Shown in pieces: positions 23,036 to 34,029 of a stretch of 64,000 nt of DNA. This DNA is from Isoetes taiwanensis. Lineage: Eukaryota > Streptophyta > Lycopodiopsida > Isoetales > Isoetaceae. A program made the position numbers and the translations under genes. Where the stretch lies: contig JAJEKV010000090.1 in assembly GCA_021234155.1 (NCBI GenBank), positions 4,088,952 through 4,152,951 of the forward strand, read 5' to 3'. Below the pieces are notes generated by a model. The model did not search any database. It saw nothing but the letters and a program-made list of their open reading frames with translations, and was not told the DNA's origin. Every line of letters begins with the position of its first letter. Within the stretch, counting starts at the first letter, position 1.

Positions 23036-23600
23036 GTGGTGATCCCCACCTCCGGGATCACCAGATCGCGGACGGACTTTATTGTATTTTCCCTGCCTAT
23101 TAGGTACAATGGTTATATTCCCGTCTGCCATCTGGTGATCCCGGAGGTGGGGATCACCGTGGGTGATCCCCACCTCCGGGATCACCAGATGGCGGACGAG
23201 CCTTTCTTTTTCTAAGGCTTTATGGTTCTAAGCTTTTCGACCTCCGGGATCACCAGATCGCGGACGGACTTTATTTTTTTTTTTCCCTGCCTATTAGGTA
23301 CAATGGTTATATTCCCGTCCGCCATCTGGTGATCCCGTGGGTGATCCCCACCTCCGGGATCACCAGATGGCCGACGAGCCTTTTTTTTTCTAAGGCTCTA
23401 TGGTTCTAAGGTTTTCGAATTTATTCCCATCCTCTGGGATCACCACAATAATTGTTTTTTTTTTTGTGTTTGTCTTTTCCATTGGTTGTTTTAATATTTG
23501 TCTCCCTGGGGATCCCGGAGGTGTTCAAACTTCGGGATCCCAGAGCTATTCAAGTTTGGGGATCCCAGAGGTGTTCAAATTCCCAAACATATGTGGCCAA
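23036..23600. repeat. Tandem hairpin array 2, right half
   Basis: The array resumes with the same alternating units as 21770-22183. The hairpin at 23123-23197 has 36-base arms that match at 35 positions with a 3-base loop. After about 23440 the pattern decays into isolated ggatccc(g/a)ga words at about 23510, 23540 and 23565. Confidence 0.85.
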
Positions 23601-23866
23601 CATTTGTTATGAATTGAGGGGATGCAGATTGACAGTTCAGGAGTAAACCCGGATAAGGAAAAACAAAAGCTATTTCCCACATCAATTAACCATTCAGAAA
23701 CTGTCATATTTTACAATCATAGCCAAAAATTTACATGTTGAACAAGGATCAAAAGTTTTTTCTCATTATGGACCATTCAAAGATCAAACGTGTCACGGGC
23801 CGATCGAATTGGTTGCTACCCTCGGGCAAGTAGAAGGTTGATTTTCCCCGCTTTTAGGCAGTCCAC

Positions 23867-26149
23867 TTAACTCTCGCAAAGCATGACCTTGAAGCTTGTC
23901 CTCAAATTGTCCATGTCTTCTTTGGCAAACCAGTCCCCTCGTGGATCACCATCCGTATACCGATGAGATTATAAATGGACACTAAATAAATTTGCTGATC
24001 AAGAAAGACAGAAGATAAGACATAGACAACTCACATCTATATCCTTCATGTAGATTTCTTTGATGAATTTCTGCACACAACCAATAACATAGATGCCACA
24101 ATCCTGGTTGTTGTGCTGCTGTGGAGCTTCCATCAAGATTACTGGTGCATTATGCAATGCTGATGCCTCGTGCCTCCACCTCTTAAATACATCACTTAAA
24201 AACCTGCAATTCAAGGCATTAGAAGATAGGCTATGAATGAATAGTTACCAAATTTTGCACTCACAAAGTGATGAACCCGCGTGTTGGAGCATGGAGGGGA
24301 TCAAAGGAATCGAAGTGCAATATGCAAGGGCAAGGCTTCTTCAATTTCTGGCATGCCAAAGGATCAGCCACCAAAATGAACAGGCTTCAGTGGCCACTGC
24401 ATAGGACAAGCTATCATCAATTCAAACCAGAACTAAAAAGGCAATAAAAAATCCACTTCCCAAACCCAATTTACCTGGCATTGACCGGTATGTAGTAGAA
24501 CTGTGCATACCGGATTTTCCACACACGGCCTTGCCAAAGGGGATCCCGAATTAGCTTGATCGAATCGCTCAGTAGGCACCACGCAGGCCTGGTTTTGTGC
24601 CATTTAGAAAACGACCAAAAGCGGCGGTGGAGGAAGACATGATGACAAATGGCGTTTTTGGTGAGGAATTGAGTGTGCAAGAACCCTGCCAAAGCTCAAC
24701 TTAACATACCATGCAAGAAATAAAAACAAAGACAACACACATACAGTAAATAGGCTCCTAGGCAGTCGGCATCGATCTCTGAATCTTCAATACCGAGGTC
24801 ACCTGGAATAGTCGAGAATTTTCGTGCCTCTGTCTCTGAGATGTGGAATTCAACACCGGATGATTTGCTGCCCACCTTCAGCAGAGGACTTTGAACCACA
24901 ATTGATAATCCAGAAAAATCTAAACCGCCAAAGCTCCTTTCTAATCCCTCCTCATATATAATTTTAGAGATTCAAAGAAGTGGGGGTCCAAAGATATACA
25001 AATACCACATTTTTATCTTGCTCGGGGTCGGGGGAGCCAATTCATCTGCATTTTCAGGCTCCTCCTCCTCCTCTGATTCTTCATGCACAATATGGTTTGG
25101 AGCCATCAAATCTGCATCCCTCCGGGCCTGCACAAAAGTCCGCTTCCTTGGGGTCACCTGTAGACTTGGGCTATTCGAATTTGGGGTTTTGGGAGGAGGT
25201 GAATTAAAATCAAGCGTATCTTGCTTGCTTCAAACTCCGCACTCACATCGTCTTCGTCCAACCGGGTGCTGTTTCATAGCTCAAATCACCAAACAAATCC
25301 TTCTCATCCAAATTGCCATGCTTGCCCCTAATCCTTTCCTTGATTTCCCTTATCCGCTCTACCTGCATTTCTAGTTCTGTGGCCTCCTTTCTCCGCACCT
25401 GCAGGTTTATAAACTCGGCTCGGGCCGTGTCATCCAAAAGGCCGAGGGCGATTTGCTCATCTGCCATACACGCTCTCTGCCCGCCCCTTGCCCTCACAAG
25501 TTTTAGCCTCGTTATTGGGCTAAATTTGAAGTCGGGGTCAAGAGATCTCTCCACACTTATCTTCCCATAATCTCTAACCCTCACCTCAGCCTTGTTCTTC
25601 GGAATTCGACCCCTCGGGGCATCTGGAAGCCTGTAATTTTGCCATAATTGATGCACCATGAACCTATGATTCTCCAGTTCGATCTTCCTGCTGTAGGATT
25701 TGCTGCAGTCACCAACCTGGCAACGCCATTTTCGACTGACCTGATCATACCTGTAGTCCTTCAAAATTTCTTCAGTGGTCAGTTCCTCGCTTGGATTGAC
25801 GTTAAAACATTCAATATTACTTTTCGGGGCCTCATCCCGGCTCCTATCCCCCTCATCTGCATTTTTAGCATTCTTTAGATCATCTGCTTTTTCGTGGCAT
25901 TGGCCATCAACTGAAGCCTCGCCCCCCGGGCAAACAGGGTATTCTTCCTGGGTGAAGCACCCTTAGCTCTTTTGCTTCGCCCTTAATCTCTTCTTGTTCT
26001 GATTGAACCTCTTGGTCGGATTCAATCTGAGCAATATCTTTGAGGCAGTCGGGCAATGGCCAAGCCGAGTTTCCTTCCATTTCCCCATTCCAGTTCTCGT
26101 TAATGGAGGTATTTAGGCTGATTTCGAAGTTAATCGACTCCTCCACCAT
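23867..26149 (-). pseudogene. C2H2-finger and Ulp1-type (C48) cysteine protease gene of the MULE
   Basis: Reading leftward from a probable ATG at 26149 (MVEESINFE), an acidic N-terminal part leads to a C2H2-like finger at about 25720 (CQVGDCSKSYS, then HRFMVH), coiled-coil-rich helices, a TPRKR basic patch and a Glu-rich stretch. The Ulp1 domain then follows over small exons. The exon ending 24475 has FYYIPVNA. Exon 24396-24265 has the catalytic His and LVADPLACQ, then ILHFDSFD with the catalytic Asp. Exon about 24203-24035 has PQQHNNQDCGIYV with the oxyanion Gln and nucleophile Cys. The last exon has DWFAKEDMD and ends at TAA 23867. Ulp1 enzymes cleave SUMO-like proteins. The Trp codon after the catalytic His is TGA, so this copy is broken. 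Exon borders upstream of 24700 are uncertain. Confidence 0.78.
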
Positions 26150-26569
26150 CTGTAAAATAACATAACCGGTTAGAATAAGACTAAAATAGACTTTAACAAC
26201 GGATCTGTCCATGGCGCTTACCTTTAAATACTCGGCAGATGCAACAAGAAATACATCGCCTCGATTCGGGCAAGAATCGGGCCCTTTCCAATCAGGGCCC
26301 GGCCGGAAAGGGCAATCGTTCTTAGGCGCCATGAGTTCGGACATAGCCATCGCACCACTGTGCTCCCTTCCTCTGGAATCCCCCACCGCACACGTGGCGA
26401 CTCGCAATTGGGCCCGTACGAATAACTGGCGGTTTTCCCGCTCTCCGGTTACACCATTAGTGGATGGCGCATTTACAATCGACCTAGGCCGCCGCATTAA
26501 TTCAAACCAATGGCATCGATTGAACCACGCGGACGGCCCCCGCCAAGGCAGTGGGAGCCCGAGGAGGTT

Positions 26570-27153
26570 TTCACCGAGAAGGACTTTCGGGATCCCGAGG
26601 TCTAATAAGCCCGGCGATAATCGGCATCCGATATCGCCACCGATGGCGATCCCGAGGAGGGGATCATCGCCGCCGCGATTCCGCGATCCCGAGAAAGTAA
26701 TCACGCCGGGTATCGGTGATCCCGAGGAGGGATTCACCACGGGCTGATATCGGGCGCTTATCGCCGTGAGTCCTTTCCGATCCCCGAGGGCGCGATCTTC
26801 CCGTCCTCGATGCCGGCCTGAGTCGGCCATGGTGGTGATCCCGGAGGCCGGGATCAGGTGGCGTATATCGGGTGGCCGATATCGGCCACGCGATGGCGAT
26901 CCCGGAGGAGGGGATCTCGGTGATTCCGGAGGGCGGGATCAGGCGTTGGTGATACCGGAGGCCGGGAACACCACGGACGGCCCGGATGTGTCACGTGGCC
27001 GGACGGCCCAGATTTATGCAGGACCCCTCACGTGTGTCAGTACGGCGAAACGGGGGGTCCTGAAACGGATTCCGTCGAGCCCTGGCGGTGATACCGGAGG
27101 ACGGTTTTTTTACCTCCGGGATCCCCGAAACCAGGGTAAGACTATCCTGAGCC
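26570..27153 (-). repeat. Right terminal inverted repeat region of the MULE
   Basis: This is the inverted partner of 15995-16640. The outer 69 bases (27085-27153) are exact, about 400 bases are recognisable, and the inner part is motif-level only. It carries several ggtgatccc(g/c)gagg cores and gatatcgg words. Confidence 0.85.
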
Positions 27154-27161
27154 TAAAGTGC
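27153..27161. repeat. Right target-site duplication of the MULE
   Basis: The sequence ctaaagtgc differs from the left copy (ctcaagtgc, 15986-15994) at one base. Confidence 0.7.
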
Positions 27162-30100
27162 TAAGGGTTTTTAGAGGCCATACTTTAACTAACATAAAAT
27201 GTATTAGCAAAAAGAAGTTGCCACTCATTACAGATGGCAGATGGCGATCGCAAGCCCACTTCATTTTATTATTTAATGCTCTTATTTTTTTATTATAATC
27301 AGAGGATGCATGTGATGAAATGATGTCGCCACTTTCATATAAAGAAATAAATCTCTAAAGTAATCTCTTGAGCTTAGTTACGTTTGTTGTTCAGTAGCAA
27401 AGTTTTGTTGTAAGTAATAATCAGAAGCAAGGGTGTTATATATTGTCTATATTCACAAAGGAAAAAAACTATCTTGAAAACTTGGTACTTCTGCAATGCT
27501 AAGTTCCAAGAAGCAAAAGATGTCATGCATGGGCTCAGCATGGAGGATTGCATTGCTTTATGCACCTCTAATTATGAAAACAAATAGGTAGAGATCGCAA
27601 CAATTCTACCTGGAAGATTAGACATCTATTAGCTACGATTAACTATGTCTACAGACCCATTAGCTGCCTATCCATTGTAGCAAGCCTCGCAGGAACTTAC
27701 ATCTAGACAAGATAACAGCTTGCCAAAACAAGCATCTCCTTAGAATTAGTTCCTGCTAATCATTCTGTAAAGGCCCCCACATAATTATATGCGACAAACA
27801 TGAAGATTCAACACACAAATAAAGACAATCGACTCCCTATGGCCAAATCTGGCACATTGGTTCCATCTAAAAGCAGCCAAGGGTCAAGGAGCAGATGCAG
27901 CCATAGCCAAGATCTGGCATCCTAGAGCTATACTCTTTGCCCTAACATGAGTTCAGTTAGGGGAAAAGGTTAAGGAAGTTCAATAAAAAATAGGGGATTA
28001 AAAAAGGGGGTTAATTAGAAAAAGTAGATTTTTGTGGAGAAAAAGGATGAGATTATGTTGGGCATTGAATCTACTCATGCCACTCTTAGTCGTCCAAATT
28101 AGGGCTAGATCCGACTCCAACATTTACGCTATAACTTTACAACTTAAGATGAAAAGTATGGAGGGTTTCTTTTCTTGTGTTTGACTGTGCATGTTGCGAG
28201 GAAGTGTGTTTTCTCTCTCATTTTGAATGTGTTTTCTCCCATCTAAGAAGATATATATATAGCAAAATTACAATCTATCTGGCAGCGAATCCTTTCATTG
28301 ATTTGATATCAAAAATTTTCTGCTAATAAAGTAGCCAGCAAAAATACAAAAAAAAAAAAAAAAAACTTTTAAATCTGTTTCAAACAGACTTTTACCTTTT
28401 CATGAACTTTTGCAAAGAACACTTCTAGGTACAATTGGCAGCCTTAGGTTAGAACAGGTGCCAACTAACCTAAGCCTTAATCTGGTTACAAAGTATCAAA
28501 AAATTAATTCCATTAAATACTTTGAGAAGAAGTACAGTAATCATTTCTTGATCTTTATACCCAAGACCACAAACTATATTGCCATTTGAGAATAAAAAAG
28601 TATACGTTAAAAGTGATATCTGCTGTTGAAGCCATGTTGAAAGTTGATCTTGAATCATCCTTAGCTTTCATGCCGTGTAAACGAATAAAATATTGCATTT
28701 CTCACAACTTCAAAACAAAGAGCAAGAAGTTCGGTTACCTGCAGTAGAACCAGAGGACAGTTAGCCAAAGAATGGGTAAAAGCCTAAGCTACTAACAGGT
28801 AAGCTGTGAACTTCTTGGGTTTATCACCCTTCACTTTGTAAAAAGTCCCCTGAAATGGGCAAAACAATTGTGGAGACATGCAAACATAGGATTATTAAAT
28901 TATCAGCATGTCCAGTTCCCATATTATGCTGCCAACCATATATCATAGTTAGAAAGCAGCCTTAAATTAATATGCAAATCCACCACAGTAGCTAACTGTA
29001 CGGCCAAATGGTACAGCTCAATTCTCTCAGGGCTTGCAGCAGAATTTCTCACATGCATTTTATCATCACAATGCATTCTAAGATTCTAGAACATACTATC
29101 ACCTTCCGCTCAGTTACAGGTTTCTTAAAAAGATATGAAGACCATGTTACTCCAAGCCAAAATGCACAAGAAGTTTAAAATCATTTACAGAGAGTTACTT
29201 CTCACAGATTTCTATGCTGCATAAGCTGCAAATAGTTCTCTAATTTTCAGCTGCATTAAACATATCTATAATCTTTTAAGTAGATCCATAGTTAGAACCA
29301 TAAATTCGTCACCAGCCTAGTTCAATTTAGTTCATGCAGTGAGCAGTAGATCTATCAATTCTGTGCTTAAATGGCCTTAAACATATCATAGCTCAACTAT
29401 GCAGCATTAATTTCAGAGATAAACAGGCTAATAAGCCATGCTAACAAATATGATGTAAAGAACATAAATCAAAAGATATAACCTGATGGGGTTTGAATTA
29501 GAATATGGCATCCAACATAGTGCTCCAAGTTGCCATTGCTTTTGCTAATAGAATCCTCTTCTCTATAATACTTGGGAATACGATTGCTTGAGCATAAAAT
29601 CAGCACCACTGGCTTGCTCAGGAAAACTAGATTTAATTTTTTCATTCCAGGAACTATCAAGATCCTCTTCTTCTGGCTAAAGCTGTAAGAGGAGCAAGTC
29701 GAAATTTGCAAATATGATCATGCTGCTGTTTGCATCTTACTGGGTGCCACAGTCGCCGTTGGAGAGTTCATGTGCCGGAGTATCCGTACCGGAATGCAAC
29801 TCCATCTGTATCAGAATGCCGCAGCATGCATATCATAGTAGCTGCAAATCTTTAAGTGTAGGCCATCGGTTTAGGGTTTAGAAACCCTAATCCGTTACAT
29901 ATCAAGACAAATAGAATTTTTCCTTTTCATTTAAAAAAACCACGACCATATATATGGTCCAAAGAATAAAGTATTTTTTAATCAGTGCATGCTACATTTT
30001 TAATCAGTGCATGCTACATTTAATCAGTATAGGCAAAACCGTAAAGTTTGTCAAACAAGATAGATTGTGCATGTTAACAAAATACCTTGCCTTCAATATT

Positions 30101-31359
30101 TTGCCGTATTTCCATAGTTGGTAGTCACAGCATGTGTACAAATTCCATTGCTTCAATATGTAGCATACCCTGCACTTCTAGAATTTGATTATTATCCTTT
30201 TAATTAAAAAAAAAAAACCCAGCCTGAACTAGTAAACCTAGACCAGACATCTGCCTCGGTCAATCCCTTGGCAGTATTATCACCCTGATACTAGACTGAG
30301 CATTTCTAGATCAGTGTCCTTTTACCCATTTTTACTTGTTCATTCCTGTATGTTTCAGCCAATATAGCATTTTTTCATCCATAAAGTAACAATAGAATCA
30401 TAATATTTCAACAAAAGTACTTTTCTTATCATTAATGTCTTGTCAATATTTAAGCATTTCAGCATGTATTGATCATAAATCATTGCAAGAAGTATTTATC
30501 CAGTAAGCATCATATTGTTTCAATATATCTGGAGACTAATGTAGCAGATAGTATTTTAATTACAAGCCTGATCTTTTCTAGTCACGCATCTATTGCTAGA
30601 AAGCAAAGCTAAAATGATAATATTCTAAAAAAAACCCGTTTATGTGATGCCTTTGCCAATGTAAACTTCTTAGTGACAAACTTCAGCAACAAAATGCGTA
30701 AGATCTCCATCATTCTTCCAGCCAAATCCAACTACAAAAGCAAAGGGAACAATGGGAAGAAAATCCCGCACTGCGACCAATCAATACCCTCATTAGCATG
30801 TTAATGGTATCAGGGCAAGGGCCAAAAGGTACATTGGGATTTTCAGCTCTTCGCTGATTACCCATTGTGCCTCTTGCCCTGCCAGTTGAAAATAGCTAAA
30901 AGAATACATGGAGAAAAAATGCAACTGCATAGACATCTGCCAACACTTAAAGAGCTTATCATACATCACTTTCTATCACATGGCCAGCGGATATGCATAG
31001 GTCATCAGATCCTTCTTGTATTGTATAAATTCAAGAATGTAAACATTCTAATTACCATGACAGTTGATCCCTCTACTAGGCCATGACCGGTATTTTATTG
31101 GGACACAAAACTCTGCATAGTAATATGCCAGCATAGTTATTCAAGTAGACATCCATCCATGTTATTCATGTTATTCATCCATCCATGCATAGTAATATGC
31201 CAAATAGTAACTTCTGCATAGTTATTCATGTAGACATATCCATGCTCAAAGATTACGGGTTCTATCTAACAACCCCAAACAAAAGGAGACTAAATGTTCC
31301 TATTAAATAGAACAAATCAAATGCCCCAGCGATATTATGAAAGCCAAAATCTGAAACGA
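27162..31359. other. Gene-poor AT-rich stretch
   Basis: No coding region with family motifs was recognised on either strand. Minor items are an A tract at about 28350-28370, a 20-bp direct duplication at about 29985-30020 (tttaatcagtgcatgctaca), and short repeats of ccatccatg and gttattcatg words at about 31140-31230. Confidence 0.45.
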
Positions 31360-32002
31360 TTAAAAGAACCTCGTAAGTTTTGGAGATCTTCCTCCGAATC
31401 TTGTGTCAAGTTGGCATTTGAGCGTATATATGATCTCCTCGGCATTTGTTGTTGAACGATAATACATTTTTGGTAACCCATTCTCATCATCTCTCGCATT
31501 GAAGCCACGATTTTGGCGGATCCTCATCCATAAAATGGCATAACCCTTTGCATTAGAAGGGAAAACTAAAACAAAGTTCTTGAGAACTGGATTATCTGAG
31601 CGATTGTCCATTCCATCTGAACCATTTACTACAGAAGGCATCTGCAGCAACCTCCAGCCATTTTGCATTGGAGCCATTTTGCATTGGAGCTCTGCTACTG
31701 AATCCGTAGGTGTTAATAGAGACCCGGATAGATATGAAACTTTGCTCAAGGAGCGTCAAAACATCAAGGCCTATGCTGAAATTAACCCATTCAAAACTGG
31801 CCGCTGGAGAAGGCTGCTCTAGCTTAGGGTATCCGGAAAAACATAAGCTTATGCAGTCCAAAATTCTATATGGGTCAATCTGACCACATCTGTTCTTTAC
31901 CGGCACATATTTATTATTAGGTCTAGAGGAGCTGCCATAAATTTTGGCAACGCGCTTTTGACCATATCCGCCTGCTTTTCTGATGCTCTGAGCAGTATGC
32001 AA
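31360..32002 (-). other. Unassigned overlapping open frames
   Basis: Two overlapping minus-strand frames (31592-32002 and 31360-31749) appear to be one broken coding stretch. The shared segment is read in two frames around the duplicated atgcaaaatggc words. I recognise no domain. It lies downstream, in transcript direction, of the hAT-like fragments and may be their C-terminal region, but this is only positional. Confidence 0.25.
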
Positions 32003-32109
32003 TATGCAAAATATGCTCTGAGCATATGCAATATGCTCTGATCCATACTAAAAATTTAATATGCAAATATATCAATACAATACGACATACCTTATGGTAA
32101 TAGTACGAT

Positions 32110-32195
32110 AGAAAATCCACGTTTTGCAAAGCCCATGGAAACTCTCCATGAAAATCCACGTTTTGCAAAGCCCATCCACGTTTTGCAAAGCTTTG
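32110..32195. repeat. Short tandem repeat
   Basis: The word atccacgttttgcaaagc occurs three times (about 32115, 32154 and 32174), with ccatg-rich spacers. Confidence 0.7.
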
Positions 32196-32478
32196 GTAAA
32201 AGTTACATGCATTATTTGCATGTTAACCTCCACATGTCCAACATGCATTTAAATATCTTTAAACATCTAAAAGCTTTATCATTCATTTCCATGTCAAAAA
32301 ATAACACTTCCATGTCAAAAAAAACCCGTGGGCCGTGGCCCTTGAATTTACCCAAGGATGAACTTGCACTGCAAGATAATTAACATAATGGATATCTTAT
32401 AGTCAAAGGTAACTATCTGATTGAGTATACTCAATGCCAATCTCAGTTTCTCAGCTACACATAATTATCGTATTTGCA

Positions 32479-32489
32479 TTAATAAAAAA

Positions 32490-32524
<35 letters not shown>

Positions 32525-33368
32525 AGATTTGCCAATTTAATATACTCACATAAGGCACCTTTTAAATAATCATGAGAGGTTAGCTTTAGCCATAATCTTG
32601 TAACAGCTCCTTGCTCTAATGGCTTCTCTAGCAGCCCATATTGGGCATATATAGTAGTATCAAATAATCCTGATTGTTCTTTCAATGCTTCAAGATCCAA
32701 TACATCATTAATTTGCACACCTTCAACCACATGCATAGCACAAAAATGACCTCTTAAGACAGCTAAACTAAGAATAAATCTGGAAAACTGAACCCATTGC
32801 ATCAGAGAGTTCATCTCGCAGAAATCTAGACCGCAACTCCTGTGATAGACACTGCCACGGAATTCATCTCGGTTCTTATAGATGAAACAAGTGAACTAAA
32901 TTCTGATTCCTTCACTTCCACCTTCTGCTTATAATTTTTCGTCCACTTTTCTTCCTATAATATAAAGGAAAAAACTTGTCATTCACATGTATGCATATTG
33001 ACCCACTGTCATTGTAAGCCAAAAAGCTCCTGCCTTCCTGCAAGGAAACCAAGTTTTGTCATCTATAAAAGGCCTCATTCTTTTCAAAGCAATTATCTCC
33101 AACATACAATTTATCAAGCTTAGTGCATGCTATCTTTCTTGCAATTGAATACTCTGAAATGTAGATGGTTTTGTCTTGCGCCTGCTTAATCAAGGAAGTT
33201 AACTCTCTAAGCAATGGAGTGAGAGAATAAAGAGTTAGCAAAGTCTCAGCATCCGTGAGAAGTGCAACTAGATCACGTGCTGCTGCTTCATTTTCATTGG
33301 CCAATTGTGCACAAGCGCCTACAATAGAAACATACTCGCTGCATAGTCTATGAACAGCCAAAGCTATG
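32479..33368 (-). pseudogene. hAT-like (DUF4371/ZNF862-like) transposase fragment, copy 1
   Basis: The minus strand has a helical segment (LLTDAETLLTLYSLTPLLRE, then LIKQAQDKTIYISEYS) resembling the region of hAT-like transposases that follows the tRWLS block. After an intron-like AT-rich gap, a second segment follows (VEGVQINDVLDLEALKEQSG). Compared with copy 2 it lacks about 44 bases around 32780, which removes the FPNFW region. A homopolymer A tract (32486-32521) lies at its end. The family call rests on motif resemblance only. Both pieces have close counterparts in copy 2. Confidence 0.5.
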
Positions 33369-34029
33369 GATATCCAACAAAGTGAAGCCGGGGTCTTAGA
33401 ACAGACACAAAATATAGGTCCAGATTAGTCTGAGCAAGCTCGGTACTTGAATTTTTGTCTCGTGGGGGCTGCGAAAGCAAGTTCATGTTTATGTTCAAAT
33501 ACAGAGGCAGCTACACGACTTTTCCCAGATGCTATACATATCCGAAGCCAAGGATCTTTTACAATGCAAACAATGGGCGTGCACCGGCCTAGCAGACCAC
33601 GCCACCTTCTCTAACAGTCTATAATCTTTAGCTTTAGCCATAATCTTGTAACAGCTCCTTGCTCTAATGGCTTCTCTAACAACCCATATTGGGCATACAT
33701 AGTAGTACCAAATAATCCTGATTGTTCTTTCAATGCTTCAAGATCCGATACATCATTAATTTGCACACCTTCAACCACATGCATAGCACAAAAATGATCT
33801 CTTAAGACAGCTAAACTAAGAGTAAATCTGGAAACCAGAACCTTGTGTGCTGTACCATTGTTCCAAAAATTGGGAAATACAATACCCATTGCATCCGAGA
33901 GTTCATCTCGCGGAAACCTAGACCGCAACTCCTGCGATAGACGCTCTGCCATAGAATTCATCCCGGTTCTTATAGATGAAACAAGTGAATAAATTCTGAA
34001 TCCTTCACTTCCACCTTCTGCTTATAATT

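Larger units (their letters stand above)
15995..27153. mobile_element. Mutator-like element (MULE), about 11.2 kb, carrying transposase, small gene, Ulp1-protease gene and hairpin arrays
   Basis: The terminal 69 bases at 15995-16063 are an exact inverted copy of 27085-27153 (outermost bases ggctcaggatagtcttaccc). Similarity continues inward for about 400 bases and then fades. Near-identical 9-bp sites flank it. Inside, a MULE transposase relic runs rightward (16977-19738). A Ulp1-protease gene with a C2H2 finger runs leftward (23867-26149). A small gene runs leftward (21110-21588). Two hairpin-repeat arrays fill the middle. Known plant MULEs of the Kaonashi type carry Ulp1-like genes, which fits this layout. 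All three genes show damage or doubtful starts, so the copy is probably not autonomous. The block is GC-rich at both ends relative to the surrounding DNA. Confidence 0.88.

Noticed and set aside
25907-26830. The 307-codon minus-strand frame as one complete protein
   Set aside because: Its upstream half lies in the terminal repeat region. The credible start is the Met at 26149, and the frame is probably spliced to the C2H2 exon.
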